Source: an uncultured Opitutia bacterium
Lineage (GTDB): Bacteria > Verrucomicrobiota > Verrucomicrobiae > Opitutales > MB11C04
Reading direction: 5' to 3'
DNA length: 29,280 nucleotides
Assembly (NCBI GenBank): GCA_913048545.1
Contig: CAJWWH010000008.1
Location: forward strand, 1-29,280
Under the pieces are notes generated by a model. It made no database searches, had not been told where the DNA came from, and saw nothing but the letters and a program-made list of their open reading frames with translations. Below, in pieces: positions 23,806 to 29,280 of the stretch (the first letter of the stretch is position 1; the number at the start of each line of letters is the position of its first letter). A program made the position numbers and the translations under genes.

Positions 23806-24393
23806 ATGGCAATCGGATCAAAAAAGAAAAAAAAGAAAAAAGAAATTGAAATCGGGGATTTCGTGAGAGAAACGGTCTCATCTAAAGGAAAGAAACGTTG
23901 CGGTGAAGTGTTAATGATCCTGCAGGACAATCCCGGGGATCCAACGCTTGAATGTGTGGAGGTTCATCCCGACGAACTCACACCATTGGTCAAAGGTTCC
24001 GACGGTATGAAATCTTTTAAAACGAAAAGATCCAAACTCAAACACTATACCCCAAGGAAACAACTTTTTTCTAAAAAAGTATTCGAAAAAGGAGATGTTA
24101 TTCGTCATAAGCGCGGATCCACCATCCGCTACGGCAGGATAGTCTGCTTTGTTCACCCCGACGGATTGTATTCGACATCTCATGAGGAAGGATACAACGG
24201 GAAAGATTTACTGGAGTGTGTGGAAATTGACAAAAAACCCGGTCTTCTTCAAATAATTGGACCGGATGGCGAACCCAAACGTTTTGAAGCTCAGGGAAAA
24301 GACTGTAAAATCATGAAGGTGATTACCGTTGATTCCAAAGGAGAGGAAACGACGATGCACAAATTGGATATTCCAGACGAAGAAGAATTTTAA
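23806..24393 (+). CDS. Basic protein with an internal duplication (two KOW/SH3-like units), unknown function
   Basis: The 195-aa protein is not recognised. It begins with a seven-Lys run (residues 6-12). Two similar units follow: IEIGDFVRE ... KRCGEVLMILQD ... TLECVEVHP (from 15) and FEKGDVIRH ... IRYGRIVCFVHP ... LLECVEIDK (from 93). Each has GD-V/I-R, a G-R/E-I/V turn and an L-E-C-V-E strand, suggesting a repeated small beta-barrel of KOW or SH3 type. The second is longer by about nine residues between the GD and LECVE steps. The tail is acidic (PDEEEF). This kind of protein may bind nucleic acid or ribosomes, but that is only suggested by the fold and charge. It lies 9 bases after the lipoprotein stop, so probably shares its transcript. 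Confidence 0.68.
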   Translation: MAIGSKKKKKKKEIEIGDFVRETVSSKGKKRCGEVLMILQDNPGDPTLECVEVHPDELTPLVKGSDGMKSFKTKRSKLKHYTPRKQLFSKKVFEKGDVIRHKRGSTIRYGRIVCFVHPDGLYSTSHEEGYNGKDLLECVEIDKKPGLLQIIGPDGEPKRFEAQGKDCKIMKVITVDSKGEETTMHKLDIPDEEEF

Positions 24394-24401
24394 AAAGTTT
24401 T

Positions 24402-24638
24402 TTACTTCGCAAAGTAATCATCCAAATCATATTTCCGTACCCGGACTGTTTTACTGTCTTTAGACTTGTAAGCGGCAATTAATATCCGATCACGCACTCC
24501 TTCAGTAGTTTCAAAGGAAAAAGCAATTTCATCACGGCTCCATCTGGCAAAGCACCATTTCGCATGGTACCCCTGCAGAATGTAAGACACTGCTTCTGCC
24601 CGGTTGAGAAAATACTCACCTTTGATCTTTAAAGGCAT
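24402..24638 (-). CDS. Uncharacterised 78-aa protein
   Basis: A short minus-strand gene, convergent with the duplicated basic protein (8 bases apart). I recognise no family. The composition is balanced with aromatic and charged residues (AEAVSYILQGYHAKWCFARWSR, TVRVRKYDLDDYFAK), there is no membrane segment or signal, and the pattern of helix-strand-strand-helix is plausible for a small folded domain. It begins with ATG and its promoter would lie in the 22 bases up to the hairpin at 24661, unless it is read through from the HTH gene. The terminator between them argues against readthrough. Coding status is supported by size, neat fit between neighbours and absence of overlap only. Confidence 0.5.
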   Translation of the reverse strand: MPLKIKGEYFLNRAEAVSYILQGYHAKWCFARWSRDEIAFSFETTEGVRDRILIAAYKSKDSKTVRVRKYDLDDYFAK

Positions 24639-24660
24639 TTACTAAAAATATTTGAACCGT

Positions 24661-24691
24661 AAAAAAAGCCACAACTCAAAAGTTGTGGCTT
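24661..24691 (-). terminator. Strong intrinsic terminator after the HTH gene
   Basis: A perfect 11-base inverted repeat, AAGCCACAACT (24666-24676) and AGTTGTGGCTT (24681-24691), encloses a 4-base loop. On the minus strand it is followed by a T run, the complement of the seven As at 24661-24667. It lies 24 bases after the stop of the minus-strand HTH gene and would insulate the 78-aa gene downstream. Confidence 0.88.
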
Positions 24692-24715
24692 GTAAAAATG
24701 TTGTATCAGGAAAAC

Positions 24716-25117
24716 TCAGGAGTCGTAATCACCCTTTTTGATCTTCTGACAGGTTGCCGGTGAAACTCCCACCTGATCCGAGATTGCCTGTAAGGTTAAA
24801 CCTTGCCCGAGAAGCACTTTGACATTTTGTATAATCTCGGGAGTAATTTTAGTGCGTTTTCCCTTGATTCCAAATCTTTCGTAAAAACTTGCTTTGGCAA
24901 TGGGGGGTAAGCCATTGACATAACATTCAAGATAATCAACGACTCCCCTGAATACCTTCCGACCGTCTTCTCTTTTATGCCGGACATGATCGTTTTTTAT
25001 TTTTTCGTAATGCTTACTTAAATCTTCACTATCGGACTGTTTCGAAGTAATTTTTTTTTCAATTTTACGCTTGAGTGCTTGTAACTCTTTAATGCTGGCA
25101 TTTTCACTGATATTCAT
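24716..25117 (-). CDS. Coiled-coil plus helix-turn-helix DNA-binding protein
   Basis: The 133-aa protein is mostly helical and charged. Residues 7-47 (ASIKELQALKRKIEKKITS ... KHYEKIKNDHVRHKR) look like a coiled coil. Residues 91-128 (ITPEIIQNVKVLLGQGLTLQAISDQVGVSPATCQKIKKGD) form a clear helix-turn-helix of the resolvase/HTH_7 or sigma-like kind, with turn G-V-S-P. No recombinase catalytic domain is attached, so it is likely a small transcriptional regulator or nucleoid protein. It follows yifB by 68 bases and has a candidate promoter just upstream and a strong terminator just downstream, consistent with a short independent transcript. The target is unknown, and autoregulation is possible but not visible. 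Confidence 0.72.
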   Translation of the reverse strand: MNISENASIKELQALKRKIEKKITSKQSDSEDLSKHYEKIKNDHVRHKREDGRKVFRGVVDYLECYVNGLPPIAKASFYERFGIKGKRTKITPEIIQNVKVLLGQGLTLQAISDQVGVSPATCQKIKKGDYDS

Positions 25118-25148
25118 AACTGTACTATTTTAATTAATAAAAGTAATA

Positions 25149-25178
25149 ACCATATTAATTAAATTCCATATATGTAAA
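25149..25178 (-). promoter_or_regulatory. Candidate sigma70-type promoter for the HTH gene
   Basis: On the minus strand TTTACA (complement of 25173-25178; 5 of 6 to TTGACA) is followed after 18 bases by TATGGT (complement of 25149-25154; 4 of 6 to TATAAT). The predicted start of RNA would give a leader of about 25 bases before the ATG at 25117. The surrounding spacer is very AT-rich. Confidence 0.38.
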
Positions 25179-25185
25179 GCTATTT

Positions 25186-26724
25186 TTAAAGAATAAGAGA
25201 ACGGTCTAAACTTCGATATTGAATCGCTTCCAATAAATGATTCATTTCAATATTTTCACAATGGGCCAAATCCGCAATTGTTCGCGAGACTTTTAATATT
25301 TTATCGTATGCTCGGGCAGATAAAGAAAGTTCATTCATTGCACGCTTTAAAATAGAGGCTTCTTCCCTGCCAATCTGACAATGTACAGATAACATTTTAT
25401 TAGTTATATTTGAATTACTTATAATATTTTTACCCTCAAACCTTTCGGTCTGAATAGCACGGCATTGCTGGATTCTGAGACTAATTTCATGAGAAGACTC
25501 CCCTTCCTGATCATCCTGTAAATCCTCCACACGGACCGCGGGTGCTTCCACATGTATATCAATCCGGTCAAGGAGTGGTCCACTCACCCTTGACCGGTAT
25601 CGTTGAATCTGTGGCATTGAGCATCGACAATCATTGGTTGCATCGCCCAAGTACCCGCAGGGACAGGGATTCATCGCTGCGACCAGCATAAATCTACTGG
25701 GCAAAGTGATTTTCCCCGCACTCCTTGAAATGGTGACCTCCCCATCCTCCAGCGGTTGCCTCATGACCTCAAGGGCTGATCTTTTAAATTCAGGTAATTC
25801 ATCCAGAAACAGAATTCCGTTATGAGCCAGCGAAATCTCACCAGGACCCGGGATCGTGCCCCCACCCAGTAAGCCCACATCACTTATGGTGTGATGGGGG
25901 GAACGAACTGGCCGACGAAAAAACTTTTTTTCATCAAGCACCGAATTCCCCGCGGCCGAGTGAATATTAAGAATTTCCAAAAATTCCTCCCGGCTTGGCT
26001 TGGGAAGAATCGAGGGAATTCTCTTCGCAATCATGGACTTTCCCGAACCCGGCGGACCGAGCATTAGCAGATTATGACCTCCCGCCACCGCCACCTCCAC
26101 CGCACGGCGGACATTTGACTGTCCTTTCACCTCAGAAAAATCAACTTCCTCCCCTCCCATCGATATTTCATTGAGTTCTTCCTTTTTGGAACGGACAGGC
26201 TCACGCGGGTGCTCGCCCTTAAAAAAGGCAACCGCCTCCGCCAGCGAACCGATAGAAAATACATCAATTCCAAGTGAAAGACTGGCTTCTTCCGCGGAAG
26301 CAGGAGGAAGCAGAACTCCCTTTTTCCCCTCTTTTTGGGCAAGCATTGCCATTGATAGCCCGCCCCGGACGTATCGGGTCTCACCGGAGAGTGCAAGTTC
26401 ACCGGCAATCAGAAAATCCTGAAGAGCATTTTCAGGCAATTGACCCGTCGATGCCAGAAGACAAAGGGCGATGGGAAGATCAAAGGCGACCCCTTCCTTT
26501 CGCAAGTCGCCCGGAGCCAGGTTTATGGTGACTCGTGTCCTCGGTCGGGAATAACCGGAATTGGCCAGACTGGAAAGAATTCGGTCCAGAGATTCCTTCA
26601 CTGCGGTATCCGGTAAACCGACCAATACGCATCGGGGTTCTCCTTTCTCCCCCCCGTTCGCTTCGACCGTGACAGGAACTGCAGTAACTCCCTGAAGCGT
26701 AGCAGATGCGGTGACGGCTAACAT
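25186..26724 (-). CDS. YifB/ComM family Mg chelatase-like AAA+ ATPase
   Basis: The 512-aa protein has the N-terminal ChlI-like Lon-fold domain (residues 1-170: [52 protein letters not shown]) followed by an AAA+ module. Walker A is GPPGSGKS (223-230), Walker B is the [11 protein letters not shown] stretch, and a zinc-type insert is visible as [17 protein letters not shown]. The C-terminal Mg chelatase-type helical domain ends the protein ([20 protein letters not shown]). In naturally competent bacteria ComM is a helicase aiding branch migration during transformation. In others the role is not established, and no other competence gene is seen here. It starts 34 bases after the isochorismatase-family gene on the same strand. 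Confidence 0.95.
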   Translation of the reverse strand: MLAVTASATLQGVTAVPVTVEANGGEKGEPRCVLVGLPDTAVKESLDRILSSLANSGYSRPRTRVTINLAPGDLRKEGVAFDLPIALCLLASTGQLPENALQDFLIAGELALSGETRYVRGGLSMAMLAQKEGKKGVLLPPASAEEASLSLGIDVFSIGSLAEAVAFFKGEHPREPVRSKKEELNEISMGGEEVDFSEVKGQSNVRRAVEVAVAGGHNLLMLGPPGSGKSMIAKRIPSILPKPSREEFLEILNIHSAAGNSVLDEKKFFRRPVRSPHHTISDVGLLGGGTIPGPGEISLAHNGILFLDELPEFKRSALEVMRQPLEDGEVTISRSAGKITLPSRFMLVAAMNPCPCGYLGDATNDCRCSMPQIQRYRSRVSGPLLDRIDIHVEAPAVRVEDLQDDQEGESSHEISLRIQQCRAIQTERFEGKNIISNSNITNKMLSVHCQIGREEASILKRAMNELSLSARAYDKILKVSRTIADLAHCENIEMNHLLEAIQYRSLDRSLIL

Positions 26725-26758
26725 AATGTAAAACTTACTAAGAAGAAATTTGGGATAA

Positions 26759-27334
26759 TCACCGCTCGCGAACGAGTTTGCTTATTTGCCTGAAACTTGG
26801 ATGCTCCGCAGTGCCCATGTATCCGTAGAGAAAACTTTCCAAGGGCAAAATGTGACAACCCGCTTTTTCAAGCTTTTCCAAAACCACCGATTCATCCTCC
26901 GTCCTCCTGGCTCCCACACAGTCGGATAGAATCGTTACCTCATATCCCGCTTTTCGGGCATCGATTGCACTTAGATATATACAAATTGGCGTTTCAATTC
27001 CCACAATAAGTAAATGGGTAAGGTCATGATCAATTAAGTCGTGCTTAAAATCATCAGCACCAAATACAGAAAAGCTATTTTTAGCTATTCGATTAGTATC
27101 CAATAAATAAGGCATTAATATTTCATCAGTCGACCCAAGTTTATCCGGTACTTGCTCGGTTACAAACAATGGCAGATTAAACAATTTAGCTGATTGAAGT
27201 AGGACGAGTAACGCGGAAATGAGCTCATCTTTTTTTTGAATTCCTTTTAATAAACTTTCCTGAGCATCCACTAAGATAAGCCCGAGTCCCCCCGGTTCAT
27301 TCTTTATTTCTTCAATTCCCTCCTCGATTTTCAT
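26759..27334 (-). CDS. Isochorismatase-family cysteine hydrolase
   Basis: The 191-aa protein shows the catalytic triad Asp23 ([11 protein letters not shown]), Lys85 (IAKNSFSVF) and Cys118 ([10 protein letters not shown]), followed by the usual [20 protein letters not shown] segment. TEQVPDKLG after the strand 2 helix is typical of the YcaC/nicotinamidase-like branch, in which the substrate is mostly unknown. True isochorismatases need ent neighbours, which are absent here, so no pathway is assigned. It heads the minus-strand block isochorismatase-yifB. The start at 27334 is divergent from the lipoprotein gene, with 63 bases between the starts if that gene begins at 27398. Confidence 0.88.
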   Translation of the reverse strand: MKIEEGIEEIKNEPGGLGLILVDAQESLLKGIQKKDELISALLVLLQSAKLFNLPLFVTEQVPDKLGSTDEILMPYLLDTNRIAKNSFSVFGADDFKHDLIDHDLTHLLIVGIETPICIYLSAIDARKAGYEVTILSDCVGARRTEDESVVLEKLEKAGCHILPLESFLYGYMGTAEHPSFRQISKLVRER

Positions 27335-27397
27335 TTAAAATTTTCTTTTTTAATGATTTGTTGTGTAGAAACCATTGAACATTCCGATCAGCATAAA

Positions 27398-27931
27398 ATG
27401 AATCTAGAAACTTTAAACACAAAAAAGCAAAATAAAGAATCTTATTCTATTTTTTTCAAAACCAATTGCTTTATCCTGATTCCCCTCTTTTTATTGGCCC
27501 TCTTGTTTTCTTCCTGCCAAAGCAACAAATCGGATCCCTCCAAAATTACCATGCGTCCAAGAATTTACATGGAAAACTCTGCCCCTATTCCAATCTTTGA
27601 TGAGTATGATTTAACCAGTGTCCAGATAGGAACGGTGGATAATATTTTTTCTGATGATCCCGAAGACCGAATTTTTGCCCTGTGGTTCGGCTTTGACCGA
27701 AGAAGCGCCATGGCACTGCAAAAAGAAACCATTCGAAACATTGGAAAACGTCTGCAATTATCGATTGGGGGACAACTGGTTGGAGTTCACCCCATTGAAA
27801 AGGGAATTTCAAATGGTGTGCTCCCTTTTATCTTATCCGAAAGTATTTCAGAAGAAAACGCTGCTTTTCTTTACCGGGAACTCCAGCAATCTCTCCTGCA
27901 TATTAGGGCTGAACTGCTAGAGCAGAAATGA
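27398..27931 (+). CDS. Putative lipoprotein of unknown function, coupled to an M23 peptidase
   Basis: A hydrophobic stretch (CFILIPLFLLALLFSSC) leads to a Cys, residue 40 from the ATG at 27398, with Ser at -1 and -2 but Phe at -3. This fits a type II signal only moderately. An ATG at 27353 would add 15 residues and leave only 18 bases to the divergent gene, so 27398 is preferred (177 aa). The mature part, about 135 residues, reads as a single alpha/beta domain with segments RIFALWFGFDRRSAMALQ, RLQLSIGGQLVGVHPI, GVLPFILSE, and an EENAAFLYRELQQSL helix. No family recognised. Its end overlaps the M23 gene start by four bases (ATGA), which indicates translational coupling and suggests a shared envelope role. 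Confidence 0.7.
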   Translation: MNLETLNTKKQNKESYSIFFKTNCFILIPLFLLALLFSSCQSNKSDPSKITMRPRIYMENSAPIPIFDEYDLTSVQIGTVDNIFSDDPEDRIFALWFGFDRRSAMALQKETIRNIGKRLQLSIGGQLVGVHPIEKGISNGVLPFILSESISEENAAFLYRELQQSLLHIRAELLEQK

Positions 27932-28965
27932 GTATGCATCCGTTCTTGCTCAAATCTGCCATAAGTATTCTTGGCGGAATACTCCCCCTTTTATTCGGGT
28001 CTCCTTCTTTTGGAGAAAAACCGAAATTTCAATTATCCTGGCCCACCCCCAATCCCGCCTTCGCGAAAGGCTTGGGTTATTCCACATTTTTGCAAAAAAC
28101 CGGACCCGATAAAGAATTTTCTTCCGGGGCCTTTGGATGTGTCCGAAATAACGGATACAAATTTCATGAGGGATTGGACCTCTACCCTGTGAGGAGGGAC
28201 AAACGAGGAAGAGCGGAGGACTCAATATTTGCAATTACCGAGGGGACCGTTACCCACATCAATGCCACCGCAGGTTACAGTGCGTATGGAAAGTATATTG
28301 TTCTCGAACATAAAAACCTCACCCCATCACTTTATTCTTTGTATGCCCATCTTGATTCCATTAGCCCAAAGCTTGCCGTTGGCAGTAAGGTTTCAATCGC
28401 CCAGGTTATCGGAAAAATGGGAAACTCCTCCTCAGGATATCGGATCCCACTTGATAGGTCTCACCTCCATTTTGAGATTGGACTACGGCTTACCAATCAA
28501 TTTCAAAATTGGTATGCCAAGAAACGGTTCAGTTCGAAAAATAGACACGGAAATTACAGTGGATTTAATTTAGTGGGAATTGATCCGATTCATTTTTATT
28601 CGGAGTACAAGAAAAAATCCTTTGCAACCCCGGCAGATTTTATCCGTTCGCTCTCCCCATCCGTGATCGTACAGGTAAAAACAGAAAAGACTCCTGATTT
28701 TGTTACCCGCTACCCCTCACTCTCAACCACAAAAAAATCCGGCAGTTCAAATGGATGGAAAGCCACCTTTGGCCCCTTTGGAATCCCCCTGCTCATCGAA
28801 CCAGTTAGCAAGCCAATTGGCCCCAATGAAAAACAGGTAAAAATTCTTAGCTTTAATCCTGAATCACAAAAAAAGCCCTGTCGCAGGCTTACCAAAAAAA
28901 TAGGTGACCGCTATATACCTGCCGAGCAGTTACAAACTTATTTGGAACTACTTTTCGAATTGTAA
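27928..28965 (+). CDS. M23 family (LytM) metallopeptidase
   Basis: The 345-aa secreted or periplasmic protein has a signal segment (residues 5-28: PFLLKSAISILGGILPLLFGSPSFG). The peptidoglycan endopeptidase domain has zinc ligands His80 and Asp84 (FHEGLDLYP) and the catalytic HxH pair His179/His181 (SHLHFEIG). YAHLD (His141) and GSKVSIAQVIGKMGNSS match the fold. With the full ligand set it should be an active peptidase, unlike the EnvC/NlpD activators. The C-terminal about 110 residues are not recognised. It starts within the lipoprotein stop (ATGA overlap) and is followed 7 bases later by the glycosyltransferase-like gene, which suggests a wall-remodelling operon. Confidence 0.92.
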   Translation: MSMHPFLLKSAISILGGILPLLFGSPSFGEKPKFQLSWPTPNPAFAKGLGYSTFLQKTGPDKEFSSGAFGCVRNNGYKFHEGLDLYPVRRDKRGRAEDSIFAITEGTVTHINATAGYSAYGKYIVLEHKNLTPSLYSLYAHLDSISPKLAVGSKVSIAQVIGKMGNSSSGYRIPLDRSHLHFEIGLRLTNQFQNWYAKKRFSSKNRHGNYSGFNLVGIDPIHFYSEYKKKSFATPADFIRSLSPSVIVQVKTEKTPDFVTRYPSLSTTKKSGSSNGWKATFGPFGIPLLIEPVSKPIGPNEKQVKILSFNPESQKKPCRRLTKKIGDRYIPAEQLQTYLELLFEL

Positions 28966-28972
28966 AAGGACC

Positions 28973-29280
28973 TTGAGAATCGCCTGTTTTATATCATCCC
29001 ATGGTTACGGGCACGCGACCCGATGCCTCGCTGTTCTGGATGCACTTTCCCAAAAATTTCAACCACTTGAAATTACAATTTTTTCCGCTCTTCCCAATTC
29101 TTTTTTGGAGCAAAACCTCAATTCCTCGAAATTTACTTCCCACAATACAAAAACGGATATTGGATTAATTCAAAAGACACCCTTCGAACACGACCTGAAC
29201 CAAACAGTCTTGGAATGGGAGCAATTTTTGAATTTAAAAAGTTCTGAAAATCAAAAAATTACTGAAAGTGTAAAAGAAAT
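28973..29280 (+). CDS. N-terminal part of a GT-B-like glycosyltransferase, runs off the window
   Basis: A frame starts with TTG at 28973, just after AAGGA, and continues open to the window end for 102 codons. It reads MRIACFISSHGYGHATRCLAVLD before a less conserved part. The FISSHGYGHATR motif matches glycosyltransferase-like proteins of the GT-B superfamily related to the N-terminal part of plant arabinokinases and PF13528-type proteins. Start choice is moderate: TTG gives the usual N-terminus, and there is no ATG nearby. It follows the M23 gene by 7 bases and would be part of the same transcript. Substrate unknown. The C-terminal half is outside the window. Confidence 0.65.
   Translation, partial: MRIACFISSHGYGHATRCLAVLDALSQKFQPLEITIFSALPNSFLEQNLNSSKFTSHNTKTDIGLIQKTPFEHDLNQTVLEWEQFLNLKSSENQKITESVKE

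Noticed and set aside
23817..23840. A-rich run as phase-variation tract
   Set aside because: It encodes a Lys run with interrupted As (AAG/AAA codons). There is no long pure homopolymer.

Overview
The window reads as a chromosome segment from a Gram-negative, probably marine, bacterium with a moderate-to-low G+C genome. Lnt, several putative lipoproteins, a periplasmic M23 peptidase and a membrane-anchored subtilase imply an outer membrane. FabV-type enoyl reductase, a DUF721/DciA protein, a gap-pgk-tpiA cluster, tig-clpP-clpX and the weak or absent Shine-Dalgarno sequences at most starts together suggest Verrucomicrobiota (Opitutae-like). That placement is inference from gene content only. 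No tRNA, rRNA, CRISPR array, complete prophage or insertion sequence was seen, and there is no gene-free stretch longer than about 110 bases.

Layout. 1-537: broken end of a phage or virus structural-type protein, unlike everything else here. 563-2640 (+): an SDR oxidoreductase, then a tight group of an exported-type peroxiredoxin, a YhbY-like RNA-binding protein and a cytoplasmic Bcp peroxiredoxin. 2672-10977 (-): glycolytic genes gap-pgk-tpiA, preceded upstream by two tandem HDOD paralogues, lnt, a dus gene and a DUF151 nuclease-family gene. 11044-12660: aroK, a YbgC-type thioesterase and an anchored protein of unknown function, closed by a good intrinsic terminator. 12786-16108 (+): tig-clpP-clpX, the protein folding and proteolysis module. 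16218-19493: a CARDB-tailed subtilase divergent from a two-gene set (DAO oxidoreductase plus MnmM/YtqB-like methyltransferase) that may complete mnm5(s2)U in tRNA. 19480-22931: fabV, dciA-like, a POT transporter and a small membrane partner. 23011-25117: a cluster of uncharacterised genes (CxCxxC lipoprotein, internally duplicated basic protein, 78-aa protein, coiled-coil/HTH protein) with one clear terminator and one plausible promoter. 25186-27334 (-): yifB/comM and an isochorismatase-family hydrolase. 27398-29280 (+): a lipoprotein, an M23 peptidase overlapping it by 4 bases, and the start of a GT-B-like glycosyltransferase running off the window.

Most of the window is housekeeping. The best candidates for something less described are the MnmL/MnmM-like pair, the 23-25 kb uncharacterised cluster, the tandem HDOD proteins with a complete HD-like ligand set, and the abrupt phage-protein junction near position 510-540. 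I did not find a convincing novel defence or mobile system.
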